This document shows, piece after piece, positions 12,527-23,528 of a DNA stretch of 58,916 nucleotides. Location of the stretch: positions 100,397-159,312 of the forward strand of contig JAPEVF010000039.1 of NCBI GenBank assembly GCA_029747585.1. The letters run 5' to 3'. The position numbers and the translations under genes are program-made. The notes under the pieces are model-generated. The model saw only the letters and a program-made list of their open reading frames with translations, ran no database searches and was not told the DNA's origin. The stretch is from Pleurotus djamor. Lineage: Eukaryota > Basidiomycota > Agaricomycetes > Agaricales > Pleurotaceae. Numbering within the stretch: position 1 is the stretch's first letter; every line of letters starts with the position of its first letter.

Positions 12527-12889
12527 ATGAAGTTCAGCCTCACCACCGCACTCACCACTCTCGCTGTTGCTCTGCTGTCCAACGGCCAGAGCATATCCTG
12601 CGATGGGGCGTTCGGACCTATCGTCGAAGCGGGCTTAGGCACACCATTCGCATTCCCCATGATATGCGACGCCGCGGCGGGCGGCATCCCTCAAGTTGAG
12701 GTGTCGTTCCCACTCTTCAATGTAACGGTCACTATTGGAGCAGCGGCTTGCGGTAGTGGGGTGGCATGCAGTGTCACTTGCAATGGTGCGTCTCGTATAC
12801 CTTTAGAAACGACCTCAAACTGACTCAGCCGTTTCATGGCAGATGATGAGCCTTTCAACGTTTGCGTCGCCGGGTTGCCGCCTTTGTAA
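12527..12889 (+). CDS. small secreted cysteine-rich protein, 101 aa
   Basis: I do not recognise a named family. Exon 1 is 12527-12785, the intron 12786-12842 (GTGCGT..CAG), and exon 2 12843-12889, ending TAA. The protein starts MKFSLTTALTTLAVALL, a clear signal peptide with likely cleavage near residue 20. The mature part has six Cys (residues 25, 47, 75, 81, 85, 94), an N-glycosylation site NVT at 65 and a hydrophobic centre rich in Gly, Ala and Val. It lacks the eight-Cys CC pattern of hydrophobins. The strong TATA box and the TATA-ATG spacing fit a regulated, well-expressed gene. It could be a cell-surface or effector-type small secreted protein; the role is unknown. Confidence 0.72.
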
Positions 12890-13185
12890 TACAGCGCGCG
12901 GTAAATGCTTGTGGATCAGACCCACAGAATGTATATGTTCTAATACCAGACCCAAACAGAACCGCGTGACAGGAAGTGGTTCTCAAGCCCAAGTTCAAGT
13001 CTCAGGATCTATATAGTCTCTTGTAGTCAAGTGTGTATGTTCTCAGGAGAAGCGTGTGTAGGATTTGACTACAATGAAATCGAGTGTTTCGGATGATGGA
13101 AGATGCACGAGAACCCAGCTACTTCGTGAAAACTAGACAAGGGGGTGCATCCTTAACGACAGAAAATGTATGGGAGAGGAATGAC
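12890..13185. other. convergent 3' intergenic region
   Basis: About 300 bp between the stop of the small secreted protein gene and the stop of DRG1. It should hold both 3' UTRs. I see no further feature. Confidence 0.5.
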
Positions 13186-15076
13186 TCAACTAGATACAAC
13201 ATCTTCGTCTTGGACTTGATGAGCAAGACTGACTTTCTGAGCGTGCGGCGAGAATTTGCTTGATTTCCCCCATACGAGGGCATAACGGAAGTTGGCCGCG
13301 AGAGAACGATGGATCCCATTACAAACGTTCTATGAAGAAGGGCGTCAATAAGACAAGAACCAGTTTGCGTCAAACGCACAGTCTGTACCTCGATGGTTGC
13401 GCCTTTCCGAAGACAAATTGGGTCAGAAAGATCGGGATGTGCCCCTCGCTTCTTAGTATATATCTTGACTAAAGAAAGCTCGTCCCATATCCGGTCGATA
13501 AGAGCATCAATGCTCGATAAAGAAGTTGACAAGTTAGTTCAAGACGCAGCGATACGGTGCAAGTGATGGCAATCCACTCACTTCAAGTCCATCTCACAGC
13601 TGATGACAACGGAATTAGGTTCATGTGCGAGTTTATCCAGCTGTTCCAGTGATATTGCATCCACTTTGTTGTATACATCTGGTGTGAAGGGATGAGTGGC
13701 ATATTCGAACCAATGTATGTTGGTGTGTTTTACAGAGACACGGCATGTATTTTCTTGTTCCAATGAGGACATCGATAAATTCATCCGTTGTGATCTGTCG
13801 AAGATCCATGTATTGTTGGAAGTAAATGGCTAAAGAGAGTTCTTACATCTTCGCGGATCATGACGTCACAGTTATGAAGTTTGTCTTGGAAGATATCAAC
13901 CGTGAGGTAATCGATAACGAGAGAGTGAGATGGAAGAGACTTACAGCTCGCAAGGATAGACCTGATCGTTCGTTCGTCGGTTTTTGTGAGTTTCACCGTT
14001 GTATTAAACTCGAATCGGAGTCAATTGCGAGCCGAGGAATGGAGAATCAAAATCAGGGCGTACTGTAATCTGGGGGTACACCAGTTCAGCCAAATGTATC
14101 GCAGAAAGTTGGATGGCTAATACATACACCTCCTGTCGTTCGTCGTTTAAATACAACATCGGGCTTTGTCTTGTTGAGTCTGATGCCAACAGCGTCCAAC
14201 TCGATTTCCAATAGTCTACGATGTTCATCGGACTTCGTGGCATCAAGCATGATTAGGATGAGATCGGCGGTTTTGGCAGCTGCGTTCTACAACTTCAATC
14301 ATGGAAAAAGAGGAGTCATTCGGTTTTCATACTTGAGACTACTTGACGACCTCTTCCACGGCCTTGACTAGCACCCTCGACGATTCCAGGCAAATCAAGC
14401 AACTGAATACGAGCACCCTTGTATTCTATAACGCCTGGGATGGCCTAATCAAAGGAATGATGAATTAGTCGTTCTTCCTCTCGATAGAAATAGAACAGAC
14501 AGTAAGAGTTGTGAATTCATATGCAGCGGACTCCGATTGTGTATGGGTAACCTTGGAAAGTAGAGTAGACTGGATTCATGTCGTGTGAGTACGCTCCGTA
14601 TGGACACAAAATGAGGGAGATACGACCTTTCCGACGGAGGGGAAACCTATCAGGGCTACTCTGGCATCGCCGGATTTTTGAACATCGAAGCCTGTTCCAG
14701 CAGGACCGGATTTAGAGGTGGGCTCCAGAAGTTGAGCCCTATATCTAGCAAGTTTGGCTTTGAGTAAGCCAAGATGGTATTCCGTCGCCTAGAAGATGGA
14801 CCACGGTGAGTAATACAATCTCTGCCGTGAAAAGGAAGTTTACCTTGTTCTTTTGCGCTGTTAGTAGTGCTTCAGCAGCTGACTGTGAGAATAGACTTGA
14901 TGCTTACTCCTCGCCATCTCCTCTGGACATGGCACAGTTGCAGTCAGATTGTACCATGGCAATTGGACGTGCAATGGTGAACACACCCTCAATCTCTTTG
15001 ATCTGAGAGAAACACGTCTAAAATGTAGTCATGTGAGATCGAGGCGTAGGCTACCCACTTTTTCCAATACACCCAT
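13186..15076 (-). CDS. RBG1: developmentally regulated GTP-binding protein DRG1/Rbg1
   Basis: A ribosome-associated OBG/DRG GTPase that, with its DFRP partner (Tma46 in yeast), relieves translational stalling. The first four coding exons are micro-exons: 15059-15076 (18 nt), 14987-15002 (16), 14908-14922 (15) and 14844-14857 (14). Together they encode MGVLEKIKEIEEEMARTQKN followed by K; exon 5 starts at 14788 with [18 protein letters not shown]1 is [20 protein letters not shown], split by an intron between Lys and Ser; then [11 protein letters not shown] (G2), [20 protein letters not shown] (G3), [13 protein letters not shown], and [15 protein letters not shown] (G4). The C-terminal TGS region has [19 protein letters not shown] and [21 protein letters not shown] end it at DEDVVSS (stop 13186-13188); a further small intron could add a few residues. 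Confidence 0.95.
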
Positions 15077-15167
15077 GGCTGCGATACACTGTCGTGCGAG
15101 TTGTTGAAGTTGTCGAAGGTGCAAAGTATGGGCGCTTGTTTGCTGATACTTGATGAGATAGGCCGAG
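15077..15167. promoter_or_regulatory. 91-bp bidirectional promoter, DRG1 / SSK2
   Basis: Only 91 bp separate the divergent ATGs at 15076 (minus) and 15168 (plus). Both 5' leaders and the core promoters must fit here or overlap the coding exons. I see no TATA box. Confidence 0.6.
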
Positions 15168-18100
15168 ATGACCGAGCACTTCTCTCCTACGACCCCAATG
15201 CCGTCGCGCGGGGGGCTCGAGATGCGGCGACACACGCCAACGCTCTACCCACATCCGGAACATGATCATACTGATGATGACGATGGCTGGGATCTTCAGG
15301 CATCAAGACACGCCTCAACTTCAACATCTCTTCCTCGGTCTTATAAGTCACGCGGCAAACCCACCACCTCACCCAACCCAAGTATTCCTCACCAGTTGTC
15401 TATGAAAGGGGGATCAACGTATCTTGCGACCCCTCACAACACAAAGTACCCCGATGTCTACTCCCAGTTTGTAAAACGCTATCGTTCAACAGAGAATGGC
15501 CTCGAGGACGACCCCCGCGATGATCCAGACAGCCACTACTATGATCGTGGCTTGGGACAGCTGCAGGACATGGGGGACAATAGCGATGATGGGGAGGACA
15601 TTATTCCTCCGGATGCCGCTGCTGTCGCTCTCGCCTTAGATCCGGGAGCAAATCCAGTCGCAGTTGACCGCGAACGTTTGGAGTGGCAGGTCATGCTAGC
15701 TTCTGTCCTCGAAGGTGACGTTATGAAATCCGAGAAGACGCGTATCTCTATTGCTCTTGAGCGGACTAAGGACGAGCAGAACGACAAGTCGCACATCTGG
15801 TTAGGTATTCGTGCAAAGCTACATGGTCGCACGGACGAGGACGAACGGAAATATCTGGAGGACCGTCGGATGCGCGTGTGTGATCCCCTTGTCGAGGATC
15901 TGAATAATTTTCGTGTACAACCAACGGACGAGAATGTCACTACAAATGCCCTACGTCAAGTTCACTCCATGCTCCATCGCCTTGATGTTGCTCACTCTTT
16001 GTATCCCACACAGAAGGCCTTTTTCGCAGACATCCTTGCGGCAGATACGCCGGCATTTCAAGCACGCTGTGACACGCTCGAAACTTGGTCAACTGTCGTC
16101 ATTACCCTGCGGCGTCATATCAATCTCTTGAAGCGTTGGACAGGCAGTGAGACCTTGAGCGTAACCCAGCCGAACACAAGTCTTGAAGTCCCCATTGTAA
16201 AACGTGGCCCCTTGGACGTTGCAGACGGGACCAGCTTTGTCGAAAGGGTATTGAAGGAGGAGATCATGCAGAGAATCTTCGAGAAAGGCTTCTTGACCAC
16301 CGTCCACGCTTTCATCGGCGCTGCACGAGATGCTCAGGTCAACTTGGCGGATTTGTTCAAGCAGATGGGTCTGCCGACGTTTGAAACCGAGTTGGTTCCT
16401 CTGATATCATTCCCTACCAAACTTGCACAAGCTGCCCTACGCGTCCGCCTGGAGTACATACAGAAAGTTAANGATCCGGAGATCCTTATCATCGACCAAA
16501 TGATCGAAGATCTCAAGCTGGGTATTGGTGTCGCTTGCACGATGAAGAGACAGTATGAAGCATTCCTTGCGCCTGATCCTCTCGGGCGATGGAAGCTTCC
16601 CCAGTGTATCAGCGAAGACTACGAGGAAACCATCTTGGAGGCACTACATTGGTTCTTCAAGCTGATACATTGGAAACTAAAATCAGGGACGAAGGCCATC
16701 TATTTCAAGGAGACCGATGTTTTGGAATCTCAGTGGGCCACTTTCAATGACGTCAGTCTGACAACCGTTCACGGCTCTCGCGTTGTGGCCGAGCAACTTT
16801 GGTACGCAGTTCTCCTGCCTGGAGCTGATATTTACTGACATATTTCGTAGTGCCCTTACGAACAAGCTCATGGTTCGAGTAACCAATTTCTTCGAGACAC
16901 AAGTACGCGTTCCTCAAGCCGTGAAACCCGTCAATGGAAACGTCAAGTCTGCCTTGATTCCTGCTCAATTGGGTAGCCGAAAAATGACTCAAGACCAAAT
17001 GGTTACTTGGTACGGGAAAATCTTGGACGGGGTCCGACTACGTTACAGGAAACTGCAACGTTTCGCTCGGTCAGTCGATTCTATTTTTCGTTACGCGTAG
17101 CCCCTAACAACACTTTAGTATCCTCACCCAGCGTTTTACAAACTCTGCTGAGTATAATCTGGAAGAAGCCACTCTCAACCAGTTCATCGCAACACTCGTT
17201 GACACAGATCATGTCCTCATCCTGACACAAACGTACGAGGAGGACGGGATCTACGTCGTCGTACCGCGCGCCTGCCTTGATCGACCGGATTGCATCAGAC
17301 GACTCATCTTGGAAGCCTTCCACGTCGACGAAGAACATACGCTTGATGGCCAGAAGATAGTCAATGCAAGTGACCAGATTTCTGAAGACGGCGAATACGA
17401 CATGGATGATATCCTCTACGTTCTCCTCCTCTCCCCCTGCTCCCATTTCGTTTGGACCGGACACGTTCATTTGATGCACATACCCAAATATGACCTGGAG
17501 TTGAAGGAGAGTCGCATCCGCTTAATAGCGGATGGTCCACAACACAAGTTAGCCCTGGCGAAAGATACCTTTATGGACTTGTTTGAACCTTTGGAAGACG
17601 GCGTTGATGACGACGATGGCTCATCACACAGTGATGAAATTCATGACATGAATCCACCAGCGTGCTTGATAGAGCAACAAGCGCATCTCCCTTCCGTCAA
17701 CCGCGAACTCCGCAAGATTTACCGTGTCACCAACCGCTTGGCGGAATCCATCGTTGACTCCGTTCACCATGTTCGAAGCTCTCTTCGGGAAACAGCTCTC
17801 ACACCAAGTAGCCAAGAGCTCATGGAGAACTGGTATACATTCGCTTCTGACCACGGCCAACAAGCTCAGAAGTATATGGAACGTGGGGCGTTCCAGAAAT
17901 TCCAGCGGCTGCTCATTAAATTGGCTATCTCATGGGTCTCATTCATTTGCGACGATTGCGACCCTTCGGATCGCAAGACTTTCAGGTGGGCTGTGATGGC
18001 ACTGGAGTTCATTCATCAAAGAACGAAGCGGCACAACATCCTTGCGCTGCCTGACGAGCAATTTCAACTACTTCGTAACAAGATCGCTACGTGTATGGGT

Positions 18101-19626
18101 CTTCTTGTGGGGCACTTTGACGTCTTGGGAGCGAAGCAAGCACTCGAGGTCGAACGAAACAAGGAGAAGGAAGAAGCTCTACGACAGGAGGCTGCGGATA
18201 CCGCTGCGAGGTTAGCGCTAATGGACGTAAGGATGGAAGAGGTGGACGAATTCGACCCCTTTGGCGATCTCGATAATATATACGCTTATGAAGACGCCGA
18301 TACACTGGCTTACTGGGAATCGTTTTCGTCTGCCATCAGCGAGGTGGAGGCGGAGCGGCAGCATGTTGTTTCCCAGCACCATCTACTCGGTCGTGTGCTC
18401 GATGATGACAAGCCGGAGGATCGATCGCTGGTGTTCCTGGCCAACTCAACAGCGAATATCCCGATACGTTGGCAGCAAGGCAGGTTCATCGGTGCCGGCG
18501 CGTTTGGTTCCGTATATCTTGCTGTCAACTTGGATTCAGGTTCTCTCATGGCTGTCAAAGAGATCAAATTCCAGGAGCTGTCTGGATTACCAAACCTGTA
18601 TCAGCAAATTTTGGACGAGCTGAACGTCATGGAAATGTTACATCATCCCAACGTCGTGGAATATTACGGCATCGAAGTGCATCGGGACAAGGTATACATC
18701 TTCGAAGAGTACTGCCAGGGAGGTAGTCTGGCAAGTCTACTCGAGCATGGAAGGATCGAAGACGAAGGTATAATTCAAGTTTACACCATGCAGATGCTCG
18801 AAGGCCTTGCCTACCTTCACTCTCAAAATATCGTCCACAGGGACATCAAACCGGACAGTAGGCGAAAACCATCATTCTTCTGTACGAAATACTAAAATAC
18901 CCTGGGACAGATATCTTGCTAGACCATATGGGTGTCATCAAATTGGTGGACTTCGGCGCTGCTAAAATTCTTGCTAAAAACCAGCGTTCGATGCAGCGTT
19001 CCCGTCGTGTGTCCGCTGATAACGCTTCCCCGGGCACCTCATTGGGTGTTGCGGGTCTGGGTCTCGGAATGAACAGTCTTACCGGAACGCCAATGTACAT
19101 GTCCCCTGAGATCATCAAGAACGATAACAGGGGACGACGTGGGGCGATGGATATCTGGTCTCTTGGTTGTGTCGTCCTTGAGTTTGCTACAGGCAAGAAA
19201 CCATGGAGTAACCTTGACAACGAATGGTGAGTCAAGCTCCAGGTTGTGTTTTTTCTGCGGTGAAGTTTTACCGCCACACCTAGGGCGATTATGTTCCACA
19301 TTGGCGTGGCCACTCAACATCCACCTTTACCGGAGCCGGGTCAGTTGAGCAATATGGGCATAGATTTCATCAAACAATGCCTGACCATCGATCCGATGCG
19401 CCGACCGAGTGCTAGAGAGCTGATGGAGCACCCATGGATGCTCGAGTTCCGTGAAGCTCTTCGACGCTATGAAGAGGACACCCTTTCAAACAGCTCGACG
19501 AGCGTCAGTACTTCTGAAACGGCATTCGGAACAGCGTCTGTTGCACGTCAAGCTGCGCATTTGCAGGAGATGGAAGTAGAAGAAATTCGACAAAAGACTC
19601 CGTCGATTACGCCGACTGAAGAGTGA
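15168..19626 (+). CDS. SSK2: MAP kinase kinase kinase of the HOG pathway (Ssk2/Ssk22/Wis4 type)
   Basis: Phosphorylates the Pbs2-type MAPKK when released by the Ssk1 response regulator, giving osmotic and oxidative stress signalling. The start at 15168 (MTEHFSPTTP) follows the short shared promoter. The N-terminal two thirds (to about 18440) is the large helical SSK2-type regulatory region, with acidic linkers (DDDDGWD, DNSDDGEDI). The kinase domain has G-loop IGAGAFGSVYLA, AVKEI lysine, HHPNVVEYYGIE, catalytic HRDIKPD|NILL (intron between D and N, donor GTAGGC, acceptor GGGACAG), DFGAAKI, GTPMYMSPEII, DIWSLGCVVLEFATG and RRPSARELMEHPWM. All catalytic residues are present. The activation segment carries an insert (QRSMQRSRRVSADN...). 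Stop at 19624-19626. One N, in codon form, near 16471. Confidence 0.95.
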
Positions 19627-20518
19627 AATCGATCATAATACTTACGATAACAAGGCATACCATCTTTTTGATTTGGAGGACCATTTACCGCATCGAAACT
19701 AACAACAATTACAATCCCATGACCATCGTTGATACCTTTACACACGCAGGGCTCGGAATATAATAACTTGCACATGAGGAACGCCTCCGTCGTCTGTGCG
19801 CCCTTTCCGTGACTCCACTATCCCGGTCTAGGTAGGCTAACATCGTTCCAATGCATCTGTGCGCACACAGTAGCGCCACCACGTGTGGGTAATTGTTGTT
19901 GTTTCAATACGTTTTCCTGAGTTTTCAACGGGACTATAATTCCCCTTGTCCTCTTCTCTCACAGCCTCTTTGATTTGAAGACCACAATCGACGGGGTGCA
20001 ACTCTCGGTTGCTATCATTATTACGACAACGGGGTCTAGCTTTGAGGCTAGCTTTACACGTGTAAATTGATGCATCTGACCTTCTCACCACTCTCGCGCG
20101 TTCTTAGCAGGCGAAAAAAGGCTATGTGATTCAAGTGCTTCGGTAGGATAGGAAAAAAAGGTTTGGGGATTTTTTACGCGCCCTTATTCGACCTGTCTCA
20201 CGTCTCCCGACCTTATTAGTCGCTCCCAGTCATTCTCAAGTCATTCTGTAACACGAAACTCACAGGAATTGAGCCCGGCCGGGATCTAATTCTCTCCTCC
20301 GAGATTGCTGTCGACTTGAAGAAAAATCGCATTCCGTAACTGGCTACCATTTACCAATCGGGAATTTATCTATTTGAAGGCGAGCGGTTTACACATCTAA
20401 CAAGCACAAAGCTTCCGCGACCGGTCCTGGAAAGCTTCCCAGCAAAACTATATTAAGCCCTACCGAGTTTCTCGCGACTCATTCTACCCACACTGTACCA
20501 TCCCCCAGCGATACCCCG
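19627..20518. other. intergenic region, SSK2 3' side / MBL promoter
   Basis: 892 bp between two plus-strand genes. A-runs (GAAAAAAAGG near 20151) and an AT-rich CTATATTAAG about 70 bp upstream of the next ATG could serve as a weak TATA. I found no coding potential. Confidence 0.45.
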
Positions 20519-22009
20519 ATGCCTTCGTCTCTCTCGACAAATACGGCCAACGACGATTTGGCTTTCATATTCCTTGGGACGGGGACGTCGTCGAGTCTCC
20601 CTCACATCGAGTGCTTGACCGCGGCACCTGAGGACACCCCTTGCCGAACGTGTACGTCTACGCTTACGCCAGAAGGCAAAAGAAACATACGGCGGAATAC
20701 TAGTGGAGTGGCCCGAGTTAGGGGCAGAGATGGGAATCTAGTGTGAGTGCCGATCTCTCCTCTTTTCCCTCCAGGTTTCTCACCTTCGATACGCTGTGTC
20801 GTAGGACTATTGTCATTGATGTTGGGAAGAACTTTCAAGCTGCTTCTCTGGAGTGGTTTCCGAAGCACGGCTTGCGCAAGATAGATGCTGTGTTGATCAC
20901 GCATGCGCATGCAGACGGTAACGTCAATTCATTTCGCGTACTAGAACGATAGAGCTAAGTTCCGTTTCTTGGGGGGTAGCTATGAATGGATTAGACGATT
21001 TACGAGGTAGGTCACCTGCACCCTTGTCTCCTCTGCTTCATTTACCAAGACGTTCCTGCTAGGCTGGACCTTGAATTGTCATATACAACCACATATTGAC
21101 GTGTATGTGTCGCAAGCCACCTTTGGTGAAGTCCAGCGATCGTTCCCATACCTTGTGATGAAGGAGTTTGCCTCTGGCGGAGGTGATGTGAGCACCAATC
21201 TCCTCGTGAAATAGTGACGATCCTTGACCTTCCTTCCAGGTTCCGGAGTTTAAATGGCACATTATCACTGACAAAGTGCCGTTCGAAATCCAAGATACGG
21301 GGATCTTCATCACTCCCTTTTCAGGTGCGTCATTGGCTTGAATGAGGATCCTTACCCTGACCTCCTGTCAGTGCACCATGGTCGGCTATTCTCATCGAAT
21401 CCACCTCCCGCTTATCTTCCAACTCCGAATGCAACTATGCCATCAACCCCTTCTGCCACATCACCTTCAACGCCAATCCTGCCTTCGAAAGCACTACCTT
21501 CCCCTCAGTCTGAGAACGGAAGTATTCCCAAGTCTCCGACGGCAACCAAAATTCAACCGTACTTGTGTTTCGGATTCAAAATACAAGATGCCCTAGTGTA
21601 TCTCTCTGACGTTTCCTACGTCCCAGACGACGTATGGCCGATCATCCAGGGGGGCAAGGGCAACTCCCCTCTTCCTGTCTGTGTGCTCGATTGTTTGCGA
21701 CTCCAGCCTCATACGTCACATCTAGGGCTGGCGGACTCTGTTCTGGTGGCTGAGAGAATTGGTGCATGCAGAACGTATTTGACAGGATTTGGACATGAGG
21801 TTTCCCATGAAGAATACATGACAATCACCGGGTACGTGGGGGCAACAGAGGCAGAGAAAAAGAAGGTGATGCGGAGCAACCTTAGCGAGGTTGAGAAGCA
21901 GGGCATCAGCTTGGTAGAGGGACGGCAGCCCATATGGGTACGACCGGCGCACGACGGACTCAAGGTGACGATCACGAACGGTGGCCAGACGGTGGACTCG
22001 AGTTACTGA
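20519..22009 (+). CDS. metallo-beta-lactamase-fold hydrolase
   Basis: A binuclear-metal hydrolase fold related to PhnP-type phosphodiesterases and tRNase Z; the substrate is unknown. The start at 20519 gives MPSSLSTNTANDDLAFIFLG, with the fold's first strand LGTGTSSSLPH. Then come CRTCTSTLTPEGKRNIRRNTSG, TIVIDVGKNF and VLITHAHADA|MNGLDDLRG (intron after the Asp codon, with GTAACG donor near 20919), DVYVSQATFGEV, KEFASGGGDVPEFKWHII, ITPFSVHHGR, CFGFKIQDALVYLSDVSY and VLDCLRLQPHTSHLGLADS (second metal region). In the HxHxDH motif the last His is Ala (HAHADA). Another His (VHHGR) and HTSH may supply ligands. Several short introns; stop 22007-22009. Confidence 0.85.
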
Positions 22010-22314
22010 AGGGGTCTGGATTGCAATAGAAGTACATTATCAGCCGTGTAATAATCCGTATCATAAAAAGTTTTTTGCTCGTATAGGAGTCCTGGAAGTA
22101 AGCGCACGGCCCAGCCAAGGTCTGGAGCTGGGAGAATTTCCTTTCTGAGTAAGCCTTCATATAACAGAGGTTGCCTTCGCGTGACTCTTTCCGTCTCTCT
22201 TACCCCACATTTCCTCTCCCACACATCTCACCTCTCTTTCGTCCACACCACCGTCTGTAAATTCATCAAAATTAATCTTTGCACCGTTCAACCCGACAGC
22301 CGGGATCGTTGGCC
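22010..22314. other. intergenic region, MBL hydrolase / UPS1-like
   Basis: 305 bp between tandem genes. C/T-rich segments at 22186-22255 (TTTCCGTCTCTCTTACCCC, CACCTCTCTTTCG) precede the next start, as near many fungal transcription starts. Nothing else seen. Confidence 0.45.
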
Positions 22315-23199
22315 ATGAAGATCTTTTCTCAGTCCTTCCTGTACGAGTGAGTGCATCCAGGACACCCAAGTAGATGGCTCTGGCTGAACAGAGCTGTAGT
22401 GATCCCTGGCCAATCGTCTCACTTGCGTTTTTCTTGCGGTATCCAAATCCTTACGCCGCGCACGTCATCTCTTGCGACGTAGTTTCGAGAGATTTGACGC
22501 CTTCCGGGACACTCCTGACGACAAGACTCATTTTGAAGCAAGGAAGTCTTCCACGATGGGCGCCCAAGGGCATGATATCGCGAGCAGAGTCTTGGGTGAT
22601 TGAGGAGAGCGAGGTGGACCCGTTTGGGCAGGTGGTCAGGTGCAAAACCAAAAACCTTGACCATGTTAAGGTCATGAAAGTCGAGGAACACGTCCAGTTT
22701 CGCCCGACTTCGGATGGGTAAGTCTTCGCAGACAGCTTTTCCATCATTTTAAGCTGACTGTGCCTCAGAAATACACTTCAGACCACGGAGGCCCGTATCG
22801 TCTCTGGTTTCGGATGGGGACTTACTAAACGGATTGAGACCCATGGACTAAGCCGTTTTAAGGCTAACGTTCAGAGGGTGAGTTGGACTCGTTCCCTATA
22901 TCTCTCTCATTTCTCATTACTCACATTGAGGATAGTCTCGAGAGGGCGTCTCGCTCGTCCTCAACCTCCTGCGGCAGTCCCGTCTACAGCCGATGACCCT
23001 GGGCGACGGAGGAGGCGATTCTTCCCTGCCGCAAGCGCACCTTGAGCGGGAGGCATCCCCGAACCAGCCTGACAATTCTGAGCAAAGTCCTCCCCCCCGT
23101 GGGGCTTTGGCCAAGAATAAAACATTGGTTCCGACCATCATGAGGCCGTCCATGTGTACCCCTTGCTTCCTTCTTTGTTCAAAACTTTCGCGTCTCTGA
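22315..23199 (+). CDS. UPS1: PRELI/MSF1-domain mitochondrial lipid-transfer protein, Ups1-like
   Basis: Ups1/PRELI proteins, with Mdm35, carry phosphatidic acid across the mitochondrial intermembrane space for cardiolipin synthesis. The start at 22315 (MKIFSQSFLY) lies in a 32-nt exon; the intron 22347-22399 leads to DDPWPIVSLAFFLRYPNPYA, the family opening. Then HVISCDVVSRDLTPSG, RLILKQGSLPRWAPKGM, SWVIEESEVDP and RNLDH-like KNLDHVKVM. Two later introns restore TTEARI..GFGWGLTKRIETHG and LSRFKANVQR, which corresponds to the LARFKSN end of human PRELID1. A Ser/Pro-rich tail of about 80 residues runs to the stop at 23197-23199 and is longer than in yeast Ups1. A UPS2/3-type relative lies at 40888-41526. 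Confidence 0.9.
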
Positions 23200-23528
23200 T
23201 CCACGTTTTTACCGGTCGCTTTTTTGCATCCACCCCACTCCCATCGCTTGAACATTATTTACTTGTTATTACCCTAGTCTGTTCATCACTCAAGTACTCA
23301 GTACCTTGTATTTGTATCATTACGTTGTCAATTGATGACCTCTTGAACCAAACTCATTGCATGACGCGGTAGCCGAGCGCGTGAGATTCCATTGTCGTAT
23401 AATGACTTCTCACTTCTGTTGACTTGGAATTCCTGAAAATCTATGCTCAACACTCTCACCCTTGCTCGTATATTCCAAGACCTTCGTTCTTCCAAGAAGT
23501 AGCTCGCTAACGGCATCGAGGAAGCAAC
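23200..23528. other. intergenic region, UPS1-like / RIC1
   Basis: 329 bp between tandem plus-strand genes. I see no clear element. Confidence 0.4.

Noticed and set aside
12527..12889. Hydrophobin
   Set aside because: Six cysteines only and no CC pairs; hydrophobins need eight in a fixed pattern.
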